From contig CM053256.1 of the NCBI GenBank assembly GCA_028583405.1, forward strand, positions 3,962,424 through 4,026,423: DNA of 64,000 nt, read 5' to 3'. Source of the stretch: Pogonophryne albipinna. Its lineage: Eukaryota > Chordata > Actinopteri > Perciformes > Artedidraconidae. Under the pieces are notes generated by a model. The model did not search any database and was not told the DNA's origin. It saw only the letters and a list, made by a program, of their open reading frames with translations. Below, piece by piece: positions 25,201 to 37,800 of the stretch. The position numbers and the translations under genes are program-made. Numbering within the stretch: position 1 is the stretch's first letter; each line of letters starts with the position of its first letter.

Positions 25201-28200
25201 ACACAGATTGCTCAGAATATCAGTATGAGAAAAACGACACCCTCTATCCTTAGACCCTCACATCGTACAAGGAAAAACTTCCAGAGAAAACCCACAGTTT
25301 AAGGGGAACATGGGAGAAACCTCAGGGAGAGCAACAGAGGAGGGATCCCTCTCCCAGGACGGACAGACGTGCAATAGATGCCGTGTGTAAATCGAAGAGA
25401 TAATACATTTTACAGCATATAGACCGAATGTTAGGAAATGCATGTGTCTGTAATAAGAAGATGAATCCACGAGGATGTCAGCTACAATCCTGAGGAAGCC
25501 ATCAGGGAAGCAGCATGACGAGACCCAAGGCAGGACCGCAGAGACAGGTTCAGCCACGACCCGACATCCACGACTTAATCCAGAACTCAGGATAGAGGAT
25601 CCAAGTCACAGGACTACAGCAAGAGGATCAGCCTCGACTCCGGATCCCGGCGTAGATATAGATAATCACTCAGACACTCAAATCCAGCACAAGACACTTT
25701 TTGTTACGCTGCTATGGACAATCTGCAATAAATGCACATTTTATGGACAATCTTGCACCAAAGATATTTTGTATATATTGATTGCTGTGGGGTTTTTGTT
25801 ATCTTAATGTGTGCATATGGATAAATGTGTCTGACTGTGTATATAGAATATACATATTTTATACATAACTGTATACTGTATAATTTTACTTTCGAGATTG
25901 TTGGAAACGTCATTTCGATCTCTCCGTAAACACAAACTGAGGGTGTTTCTCAATGTCGAGTAAAGCTGCTCCAAAGCCACTATTTCAAGCATACTACGTC
26001 ATCGAGTGGCGCCGAAGGACTGTTTAAATGCCCAGCATACATGTGCTACCAAGCAAGCCTCCTCGACATTGAGAAACGGCCCGTGTAAGATTGACATTAA
26101 AGTTGACTTTGATCTAATCAATAATACTTTTTCTAGTTTCTCACGGACAGTTTTAAAACGTTGTCCATTTTGTCCTTGCAGACTCCACCAAAGCAGCAGA
26201 GACAAGTGACCCCGAAAAAGACGCCAGAGAAGAAGAAAGACGAGGATGAGTATGCTGGCTCAACCGATGTGGATGAACCAGGTTTGAGGCAAAACTACTT
26301 TATAAAGTCACACTGTGAAATCATTTAACTGAACTTTACCCAGTCATTCGTTTAAGATTCAGTCATCATAGCCACTCCACTCATTTCTATACGTACTTCA
26401 GAAACTCTTTGGATAAAAAAGAAAGGCATTGTTCTGGAAAGTGCATACTAGATAAGAGCTTTCGAAAGACTCATATTGTTTGTCAATTGACTCTAATTGA
26501 AGTTAATCTGAAACAGGCAGACATACAGGGTGTGTTGATGGGGGATGAAGTGGGCTGTCAGTCAGTTGAAAAGATAAATAGAGGAAATAAAAGAATGAAA
26601 GCCAAGCTCAAGAGGCACTTTGAATACATTGAGAGCAAAGGAACTAACTAAAAAAACCTTAATTAGGAAAAACGAGCATTTCAGCATGTCGTGAAGGCCG
26701 TCTTATTTACTTTTGGTGCGTCTTTGAACTCAGTTAAAAGTTATGTTGAACCTTGAGGTAAAACTTTGGGTTATGTACCATGTGCTCAGATTAAAGCCAG
26801 TAAAAAAAGAATAGCCAAAGGGAGAGTCTGTATAAAGTCTTGTCCTTAAATGACTTGGTAGGTGAGGAAAGAAAAGTGTCTGAGCATTAGTGGATTTCAT
26901 TTCAAATTCAAACATAAATTAAATGTAGATTTCCTCAGACTCTCCACCCAGAATAAAACAGTCCTGCCATACTCGACAAACTACGATGAGTTTCTTTTAT
27001 GTCTGAACAGAGAATGTTCTTTTACTGATGATTGATTCTCACTAATAATTTGAAGGGATTTCTCTAGGATTTTTGTGCAGAAATACAAATTATCACGTTT
27101 GGTGGAGTTGACTTTTCACAACATTCTTTTGGGTCCGGAGTTACAGTACGCATCTCTACAAATATTTGAAGTCCTTACATTTAAGGTTTAAGATGGTGTA
27201 GAAGAGGCCCTGTGCAATAACGTTTAGTTTAAATTATAAACAAAAGCCACAGATTTGTGTAAAGCAATAGAACAATATGATGATGACAACTTACCATCTG
27301 TAGTTAATCAGAAAATAGACTTCTAAGTCTAAAAGTTCGCAATTGAATAGATTGTTTTTAAATTGTTCTTTTTGTTTGCATCTGGAAATTAAGGTTTCTG
27401 CTACCTTAAAACCTTTAAAATGTTAAAATGGTTCAAAAGATATATTTTTCAGACACAAGTCCTGTTTCTCGCTTGAGGCCAGGAAAAGGCTAATCTCTGT
27501 GACCTTTTGACCTGTGCTGGACTATGGTGATCTGATCTATATGAATGCACCTGCCGACCTGATCAAGTTACAGTAGATGCCGCCTATCACAGTGCGCTGA
27601 GATTTGTTACTAACTGTAAAGTATTAACTCATCACTGTACCCTGTATGCCAGGTCAGGTTTGCCTTCACTTACTGTACGGAGGCTCTGTCACTGGTACAT
27701 GTTTATCTATAAAGCCATGTTGTGTAAACTACCAACTTATATATGCTCTTTGATCTCACAGAGAGTGGCAAGTAGCTATTGCCTGAGATCTCATGCTGTG
27801 GTTTTGTTACATGTGCCAAGTGCTAGGACTGATTTAAATCAAATCAAGGTTTATTTATAAAGCACATTTAAAAGCGATTTTTTTGGTCGAGCAAAAGTGC
27901 TGTACATGTAATAAAAACACATTACTACAATCACAATAAAAGACAATAAATTACAACAGATATATAAAAAACACAGGGAAAAGTCAGGAGTCGTGCTCCG
28001 CTCTGACTAGAAGGCCAGGGAGAAGAAGTGTGTCTTTCGAGTAGATTTAAAACCCCCTAGGGTCTGGGCCGACCTCACATGGAGGGGCAGAGTGTTCCAG
28101 AGCCTGGGGCCAGCTGCTGCGAAGGCTCGGTGCCCTCGGGTTTTGAGCCTGGTCTTGGGCACTACCAGCAGCAGCTGGTCAGCAGACCTTAAAGCTCTGG

Positions 28201-28809
28201 CTGGGGTGTAGTGATGGAGGAGTTCGGATATATATGCCGGAGGCAGCCCATTTTAGGGCTTTGAAAAAAAATCAATTTGGAACCGAATTGGAAGCCAGAA
28301 TTGGGGTGATGTGGTCACGCTTTTTGTGGCCAGTCAGAAGACGTGCAGCTGCGTTTTGGACTAGCTGCATGCGTCTAATTGAGGCCTGGTCCATACCCAC
28401 GTATAGAGCGTTGCAGTAATCCAGTCTTGAGGTTACGAAGGCATTAATAACCCTTTAAGGATAAAAGATAAATACGACTTGGTTTTGGCCAATAGTCTTA
28501 TTTAAAAAAAGCAGGATTTAGGTACGAAAGCTTTTATGTGCGCAGCTCCTCTAGCTTGGAACACTGCAAAAATAACTGAAACTGAGCATTTTTAAAGCAC
28601 GGCTAGATGCAATGCAATATGATAATCTGGGTACCTGTCAATGTCGATAGGTTTGTAAATTGTACCCCTGTAATTATGTTGTATGATGTCCTTTTTGTTT
28701 TCTGTTGTTTTTCTGTTTTCATGTGTAACCAACTTTGCAGGTCTCCCTTGAAAAAGAGATCGTTTGATCTCAATGGGATTTTACCTGGTTAAATAAAGGC
28801 TACAAACAA

Positions 28810-28851
<42 letters not shown>

Positions 28852-31800
28852 GCAAATATGTATACAAACCGTAATGTAAGCACTGTCTTTATAGAACTTT
28901 TCTGTAGGCTATATTGTATATTATACATATTATTCTTTATTTATGTTATTGCATTCATTTCTTTATCGGCCATTTCCTTGTTAACGGAGTGAAAGGCAAA
29001 GGAAGTTGGTTTTTAACCGTGCAAATTACAAAAAAAAGCTTTGCCTTCATAGGAATACTGATGACTCTGCAAGAAAGTCCTACCCCTAAAGCGTAGTAAA
29101 TGAGACGGGTGTGTGTTTGTGGGCGGGCCACAGTCTAGGTTATTAATGTGAAACACTGATTTAACGTCTACACTACCTCAGGGTCACCCACAGAAAAATA
29201 AACTCCAATGACACGCATAACACGTTTCCAAAAAATTGGAGGAAGCAACAAACAAAAAGCACAAGCTTACAATTAAGTCATAAATGACATTCTGTAAATG
29301 TATATATTGCGAAGCTCGAGAGCTACATATGAAGTGGCTTTTACTCATTGGCAGTGATTCATTCTAACCGGGGATGGAGAGATGTTTGATCTGGAGCTGA
29401 AGAGGAGTGAGTGAAGTGAGAGGGGCGAGGGGGCAATGTGAGGGGATTAGACAAAAGGCATCACCTTTATGAAGAACAACTGGATGATTCGACTAGGCCA
29501 CCATGAAAGGGACATGTAATACCTGTGAAGGGACTTGTGCATGATTCTCATTTCTATGGTAATGCCGTGGCAGAAGTAAAGTGTTGCTGTGCATCGATGA
29601 GGCAACACAGCAAACACACGCAAGGCGACAGCTTTCAACTAGAGAATGCAATTCCTGAAGAAATTGCTAGTGGGAATGCTTTTTGCTGAAAAGCTGACGC
29701 TAAACTGCTATGCTGAAATTACATTACATTGCATTTAGCTGACGCTTTTATCCAAAGCGACTTACAATAAGTACAATCGACCAGGAAGACACAACCTTGA
29801 AGAAAACAGAATCATATAAGTACATCAGGTTTCATAGAGCCAAACATTTCAAGTGCTACTCAACTGGCTATAGATAAGCCAGTCCTTTATTAGTATATAA
29901 GTGCTCTGTTAGCAGTTCATTGTTAGTAATTCTATCGCTCGAAGTGGAGTCGAAAGAGATGAGTTTTCAGTCTGCGCCGGAAGGTGTGTAAGCTTTCTGC
30001 TGTCCTGATGTCAATGGCTAGCTCATTCCACCATTTTGGAGCCAGGATAGCAAACCCACGTGTTTTTGCTGATGGGAACTTGGGTCCCCCTCGCAGCAAG
30101 GGTGCAGCGAGTCGTTTGGCTGATGCAGAGCGTAGTGCACGCGCTGGGGTGTACAGTTTAACCATGTCCTGGATGTAGGAAGGGCCAGATCCATTCGCAG
30201 CATGGTACGCAAGTACCATTGTCTTGAAGTGGATTCTAGCAGTTACCGGAAGCCAGTGAAGGGAGCGGAGTGGTGTGGGAAAATTTAGGAAGGTTGAAGA
30301 CCAGACGAGCCGCTGCATTCTGGATGAGCTGCAGAGGTCGGATGGCACATGCAGGTAGACCAGCCAGGAGGGAGTTGCAGTAGTCTAGGCGTGAGGTGAC
30401 GAGAGCCTGGACCAGAACCTGCGTGGCTTTCTGGGTCAGCTGGGGACGTATCTTCCTGATGTTGTAAAGCGTGTATCTGCAGCAACGGGTTGTAGCAGCG
30501 ATGTTTGCAGTGAAGGACAGGTTGTTATCTAGGGTCACACCCAGATTCCTTGCAGTCTGAGTCGGGGAAACAACAGAGGTGCCGATGTTGATCGTCAGGT
30601 CAAGAGTGGGACAATCTTTTCCCGGAAGGAAAAGCAGTTCAGTCTTGTCAAGGTTGAGCTTGAGGTGATGAGCAGACATCCACTGAGAGATGTCAACTAG
30701 ACAAGCAGAGATGCGTGCGACGACCTGGGTCTCTGAGCGGGGAAAGGACAGAATTAATTGGGTGTCGTCAGCGTAGCAGTGGTATGAAAAACCATGCGGG
30801 CTAATGACTGATCCGAGCGAGTTTGTGTACAGGGAGAAGAGGAGGGGACCAAGAACAGAGCCCTGAGGGACCCCTGTAGTTAATTGACAAGGGTCGGACT
30901 CGGACCCTCTCCAAGTTACCCTGTAGGTACGGTCTTTGAGGTATGGGGTGAGGAGGGAAAGTGCAGAGCCTGAAACTCCAAGTTCTTGGAGAGTGCGAAG
31001 GAGGATCTGATGGTTCACCGTGTCGAATGCAGCAGACAGGTCCAACAGGATGATGACAGAGGAGAGGGATGCTGCTTTGGCAGTGTGCAGTTCCTCAGTG
31101 ACAGCAATGAGAACAGTTTCTGTGGAGTGACCTGCCTTGAAACCAGACTGGTGCGGATCCAGAAGGTTGTTCTGATGGAGATAACAGGAGAGTTGTTTAA
31201 AGACAGCGCGTTTAAGTGTTTTAGACAGGAACAGGAGGAGAGAGACAGGCCTGTAGTTTATAATATCAGACGGGTTGAGAGTGGGTTTCTTTAGGAGAGG
31301 GTTTACTCTTGCCTCCTTAAGACTATTTGGAAAGTGACCAGAAGTTAGAGAAGTGTTGATTAAATGGGTGAGAAACGGTAGAATATCAGGAGCGATAGTC
31401 TGAAGGAGGTTTGAAGGGATAGGGTCCAGAGGACAGGTGGTAGGGCGGGCAGAGGTAATGAGGGTAAGAACCTCACTTGGAGAGAGAAGGAGGTTAGTGT
31501 GTGGGTGGAAGGAAGGTCTAGTGACCCAGCGGTGAGTAAAGGTGAGTCAGAAAACGAAGAGCGAATATCATCAACCTTTTTTTCAAAGTGGTTAACAAAG
31601 TCGCTTGACAGAAATGAGGAGGGGGGAGGGGCTTTGGGAGGGTTCAAGAGGGTGGAGAAGATGGAAAATAGTTTTTTGGGATTGGAATAGGAAGATTGGA
31701 TCTTATCTTGAAAGAAAGTGCTTTTTGCCTGAGAGATCGAAGCAGAGAAAGAGGAGAGGAGAGCCTGATAGGTTAGGAGGTCGTCATGGTGTTTGGATTT

Positions 31801-34800
31801 CCACCGTTTCCGCTCTGCTGCCCTAAGGACGGTTCTATTAGCACGCAGTGCGTCATTTAGCCAGGGAGCAGGAGTGGACTGACGAGCCTGCCGAGATGTG
31901 AGAGGACAGAGAGAGTACAGAGGAGAGTTTCTGCAGCAGAGTTTGGAGGCAGGAGTTGGAACGAGTCAGAGGAAGGGAGGGCTGAGAGAACCGATGAGGC
32001 AAAGGTAGAGGGGGAGAGGGAACGAAGGTTACGGCGGACAAGTGCAGGATGAGAAGAGATTAGTTTGTTATGTTTGGAAAGGGGTAGAGAGAATGAAATG
32101 AAGAAGTGATCGGATGTGTGGAGCGGGTTTACAGAGAGGTTAGAAGTAGTGCAGTTCCTTGAGAATATGAGATCAAGGACATTGCCAGCTTTATGAGTTG
32201 GTGGGGATGGAGACAGTGAGAAAGCAAAGGAGGTTAACAGAGATGTTAGTTCAGCTATCTTCCCTGTCTGGAGGTTGAAGTCTCCGAGAAGTACAGCGGG
32301 AGGGCCAGTTTCAGGGATGTGTGAGAGGAGATTATCTAATTCCTTCAAGAAGTCTCCCAACGGTGGACGGTAGAGAACAACAATGGTTAATTGTATAGGA
32401 TGGGTTACTGTGACGGCATGGAATTCAAAGGTGGAAGGAGTGAAGTTGGGTAGCTTGAAGAGGGAAAAGCTCCATTTGGGAGAGAGCAGGAGACCAGTGC
32501 CACCTCCTGCCAGTGGGTCTGGGTGTATGGGAGAAGGAATATGCTGTGGAGAGAGCTGCTGGGGTGGATGTGTTGAATGGAGTAATCCAGGTCTCAGTGA
32601 GAGCAAGGAAATCCAGAGACTGCAGGGAAGCGTAGCCAGAGATGAAGTCAGCCTTAGGAACAGCTGACTGGCAGTTCCACAGGCCACCTGAAACTAGATG
32701 TTGGATCTCAGTGGAGCATGTGGGATAGACGAGAGCAGGCCGGTTATAGCGATTAGGAGATACACGGGGCCAGCGATGATTGCGAGAAGACACGTGAACA
32801 GGAATGGAGAAAATACACATGATTATAGCATGAGGGGCTAGAAAACTAAAGAAAATAAAACACCAGCGGTAATTAGATCAATCAGAGGAGGATTTGCCTC
32901 CTCTTTGCTACCCTCGTGACTCCCGCAGGACTCCAATGTCTTTGTCAGTCTTAGAGACTCCCGCAGGACTCCAATGTCTTCGTCTGTCTGACGCTGAAGC
33001 TGACGCTCCAGGAAAGAGCTACCTAAAATGGACGCCTGATTGCTGAGTTCTCACAGCTGTGGGGCCACGCCCCTCTAATTAGTTAACTCTCTACAGCTGA
33101 TGGGCGACAGCAGAGTGTCCCTGCCTATATTGTAATGCAGGGTTGAGTGCCCCACTGAAACCTGTGTAACAGGTTCACTTTGAGCAGATCTGAGATTTAA
33201 AATCTCTCAAAAGCGCCGTTTTAGCTACAATAACTACAGAACAATTATACAGAGTAGAATAAATGAAACAGAGAAGTCTAATTAAGCAAGAATATAACTT
33301 ACAGTGGTTGCTGCGTCAATAGGTAGTGTCGTCCCCCGGTCTCGATGCACACTATAATGTAATGTGTAAGAAGAAAGTGAAGAATTTAGATTGAAATGAT
33401 ACATGAACACTGGGGGCTTGAATGTGTGATAATAGAAGAAAAGAAAGTAACTAGAGAATGCAATTCCTGAAGAAATTGCTAGTGGGAATGCTTTATGCTG
33501 AAAAGCTGACGCTAAACTGCTATGCTGAAATGTAATGTGTAAGAAGAAAGTGAAGAATTTAGATTGAAATTATACATGAACACTGGGGGCTTGAATGTGT
33601 GATGAGAGAAGAAAAGAAAGTAAAAAGGCTTGGAAAAGCAACAGAATATTTGAACCGCAAACTTCTGAACTAAGTTGATGGCGAATGATCTGTCGCCATG
33701 GCAACGGCATTTGATGACACCCCATAATACGCTTAGATGCGTTGATGGCTGTATCGTTACCAAACCTGTGAAGTCTTCGGCTGTTTGGAGTATTTTCACT
33801 GAAGTTATGAGAAAACCATGTTTCAAGGCGAGCATTTTGTTGCCATGGTAACGGCATTTGAAGAAATCTCAAAACTGTCCCGTAGATGTCTTCAAGGCTG
33901 GACTGTTGGCACACATGTGAAGTTTCAACACTTTTTGAACATTTTCATAGGAGTTATAGCGACATCATGTTTTATGGCGAGGGATGCGTTTCCATGGAAA
34001 CGGCATATGGTGAGATCTCAGATTTGGCGTAGAGCTCTTGAGGCATGGACCGGTGATATACAAGTGAATATTGGGGGACGATTGGACAGTGTCGATTGGA
34101 CTTACAGCCTCATCGTGTTTCATGGCGAGTGGTCTGTCGCCATGGCAACGGCATTTGATGACACCCCATACTACGCTTAGATGCATTGATGGCTGCATCG
34201 TTATCAAACCTGTGAAGTTATGGGCTGTTTGGAGTATTTTCACTGAAGCTATGAGAAAACCGTGTTTCAAGGCGAGCATTGTGTTGCCATGGCAACGGCA
34301 TTTGAAGGAATCTCAAAACTGTCCCGAAGATGTCTTCACGTCTGGACTGTTGAAGTCTGCTGCATGTCAGTTGGAGTGATGACATCATCGTGTTCCATTA
34401 CACAGGTGTTTATAGTTGAGCTAACGAGCTCTGTAGAGATCACAGGTTTCCATTGTTCTGAATGAGAGATGAACCTCTTACATGTGAACGTTTTGTGGAA
34501 GATCCGTAACAGATATCTGTGAAATTTCAAAACGTGAAGCATGTCAAGGAAGTTGAGTATCTGAAGTGTAATTTTTGTGTAGTTTCGGGTTCATAATGTG
34601 GCCTTTTTGGCAGTTTAACTAAAGGTGTGCAGCTGCTACCGTGAGGAAATATCAGCCTGAAATTACAATGGGCTTCAATGGAGGAATGTTGAATATTTTT
34701 GTCACTTCATGCCCTCAAGAGGCATTTTGTTGAATTATTTTGCTTAATTATTTGTCATTTTTCAAGCTACGAGATGTTTTCCTACGTTTATCATGAAAAA

Positions 34801-37800
34801 TGATGTCCCAGGAATGTAGGGTTTGGGAATTATGGCAGTTTTAAAAAAAGATATGAAGGCACATTTCAAGATTTCTTACCCTCTAGCTGTGACATCACGC
34901 ACTCTAGTTAATGTTAAAATGTGAAGAAAACCTCTAAAACAAGGTCTGAACAAATGTTAATATCTCTAAAAGTAAGAATCAGATTTAAAAGTTGTTTTAG
35001 ACGAATAATGTCAGAAAGATGTGTAACATTTTAAAGTTAGAATGAGGTTTCTGAGTGAAAGTATGAATGAACAGTTAGCAGTTGAAGTCTCATGAAGATT
35101 TGTTGAAGTCTGAAGAATTTCTCCATTGACTTCAATGTTAAAAATGTGATGCATTATGGGATGTATCTCTGGAATTATGAAAGTTATGAATGAGAAAAGT
35201 AATAGCCATCGATTCCCGACCGAGCTGAACGTTTTGATGTTTGAACGGAGTTTCTGCGATGTTCAATGCGGGGGGAGAAGAGGGCCAAAATAACCCGGCG
35301 GAATAATAATACAAATGTTGTCCGTAGAAGAACGGTTAGTGGGAATGCTGTTAACAGCATTCCCACTAACTTAGACCTGCTTTTGTTCCCCTCAACAGCA
35401 CAGGATTGTATGGACAAGTGTTACCAAGGTTACATGATTGAACCTGCTGATATGTGTCTGTCATTGATGGGTGGATTCATATGGCATTTTATCTTTCTGC
35501 TATGCATATTGGAAATATACAGTAAGAGCATAGCATGTTGTAAAAAACATGAAAAATGTCTAAGAAGATTTCATTTTTGGACATTTGATTCTAATATTTA
35601 GTTTAGAGATCAAACTACAGTGATGCTAATTTAAGATACAAGGATTTATCGTCAACCAATTAACTGATATGATTACCTATAAATATATTCGCTTATTACA
35701 CACATTTGCAAGGTCTTTTCATGCAGTAAAATAAGCCTTGCATATTGACAGTTTTACCATATTGACACTACTTTTCACAGGAAGTGGAGACGATGAGTCT
35801 GCCGTGGACACTGAGGACGAGCTGCAGAGGTAAACAAATCATGTGAACGATGCGATGTGTAATGATGTGGGCGAGTTTGTTCTTCCATGTAATTAAATGT
35901 TGTCCACAGAATCTCATTGTTTTGCTTTAACAACTAGCTTGTGACCTAAGTGAACGTTTGTGTGAAATCAGTCAGATATTTTATTGGCATTTTGTATTAT
36001 GCTTCTTAATTATGTCAGTGTTGTAACGGATTCCCAAGGGACCAAATAGATGTTGTTGTTTTCGGCTATTTCTCCCTTTCAAGATAATCTGTACAAGAGG
36101 TTTGACAGAAACACTCACGACTTTAGAGCCACTAATTTCTGAGGGAGTGGTTGAAGGTTTTCTGGGAACCAGGAACTGAAAGATTATGTTGAGAAGAGAG
36201 ATTGTTTGCTGTACTTCAGACAGGATTTGGCAAAAGCTTAATATAACAACTCTTAAACTACCATCTTATATGCGGTCTGTGTGGTGTACGTTCATACTGA
36301 TATATAGGATGAACTGAATTATCTCTTTTTAAAGATGGTTGTACGCAATCCACACTCTATATCGCGTATATACTCTAAAGCAGGAGTGTCCAAACTATGG
36401 CCCAGGGGCCAAATGCGGCCCGCGGACCATTTTCTATTGGCCCTCACTCAGCAAATAAAAAAAGTATAATGATTATAAACTTCTGCTTGTCTTATATTGT
36501 ACTTCTTACATATATATGTTCAAATATATTACACAGTATTCATGTGTTAATAAGCCCACTTTTAAAATAAATTCAGTCAATTAAAGTTGAAAACATGTTC
36601 TATCAAATCTAAGTTGATAAGAAAAAAGCCCAATAACAAATGTACATAACAACCTTGAAATATACCCTTCATATTTCCTCTTATGATAATCAATCTGAAG
36701 CTTCTGTTTTAAGGAATGAGCTGCCAACACAATAAATGAAACACTGGAGAGCTGTCAGCTTTTTCAAGTATCAAGAATGATTTACATACATTGGATAGAT
36801 TTTTCCAACTTATAACTTAACTTTTGAGGCAAAATACAGTGGGGCAAAAAAGTATTTTGTCAGCCACCAATTGTGCAAGTTCTCACACTTACAAAGATGA
36901 GAGAGGCCTGTAATTTTCATCCTAGGTATACCTCAACTATGAGAGACAGAATGAGAAAAAAAAATCCAGAAAATCACTGTCTGATTTTTAAAGAATTTAT
37001 TTGCAAATTATGGTGGAAAATAAGTATTTGGTCAATAACAAAAGTTCATCTCAATACTTTGTTATATACCCTTTGTTGGCAATGACAGAGGTCAAACGTT
37101 TTCTGTAAGTCTTCACAAGGTTTTCACACACTGTTGCTGGTATTTTGGCCCATTCCTCCATGCAGATCTCCTCTAGAGCAGTGATGTTTTGGAGCTGTCG
37201 CTGGGCAACACGGACTTTCAACTCCTTCCAAAGATTTTCTAAGGGGTTGAGATCTGGAGACTGGCTAGGCCACTCCAGGACCTTGAAATGCTTCTTACGA
37301 AGCCACTCCTTCGTTGCCCGGGCGGTGTGTTTGGGATCATTGTCATGCTGAACTACCCAGCCACGTTTCATCTTCAATGCCCTTGCTGATGGAAGGAGGT
37401 TGTCACTCAAAATCTCACGATACATGGCCCCATTCATTCTTTCCTTTACACGGATCAGTCGTCCTGGTCCCTTTGCAGAAAAACAGCCCCAAAGCATGAT
37501 GTTTCCACCCCCATGTTTCACAGTAGGTATGGTGTTCTTTGGATGCAACTCAGCATTCTTTCTCCTCCAAACACGTCTAGTTGAGTTTTTACCAAAAAGC
37601 TCTATTTTGGTTTCATCTGACCATATGCCATTCTCCCAATCCTCTTCTGGATCATCTAAATGCTCTCTAGCAAACTTCAGACGGGCTTGGACATGTACTG
37701 GCTTAAGCAGGGGGACACGTCTGGCACTGCAGGATTTGAGTCCCTGGCGGCGTAGTGTGTTACTGATGGTAGCCTTTGTTACTTTGGTCCCAGCTCTCTG

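Larger units (their letters stand above)
29720..33355 (-). mobile_element. Nearly full-length L2-clade LINE (endonuclease + RT), frameshifted
   Basis: Minus strand. 5' UTR-like sequence occupies 33355-32830, an apurinic-type endonuclease 32820-31857, and reverse transcriptase about 31650-29932. A 3' UTR ends at about 29720, where read on the plus strand it is attacattgcatttagctga / cgcttttatccaaagcg. The frame breaks more than once (near 32550, 31860-31650 and 30270), so it is not competent as it stands. It split the host repeat's first A-B unit at 29719/33356, which dates it after that repeat. A 3'-end fragment of the same family lies at 60978-61040. Confidence 0.85.
29637..35370. mobile_element. 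Helitron-like (HLE) candidate repeat, interrupted by an L2 LINE
   Basis: Units A (29637-29719, again 33449-33530) and B (33356-33450, again 33528-33624) occur in the order A-[L2]-B-A-B, followed by a long non-coding body. The left units carry TAGTGGGAATGCT (29668-29680, 33480-33492). The right end is a perfect palindrome (35335-35370) whose arms contain the same word. A 235-bp segment repeats (33677-33911 and 34124-34355). Inverted short termini plus a 3' hairpin fit Helentron/HLE2-type non-autonomous elements, but no Rep/helicase is present and the exact 5' end is unproven. A diverged relative lies at 15340-16260. Confidence 0.5.

Noticed and set aside
26409..26651. 80-residue Lys-rich frame in xrcc1 intron 12
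   Set aside because: No similarity, no acceptor/donor pair in phase with xrcc1, and the AT-rich composition favours Lys/Asn codons.
28812..28849. CRISPR-like array
   Set aside because: It is an (AC)n microsatellite; no spaced repeats or cas genes occur in this animal DNA.
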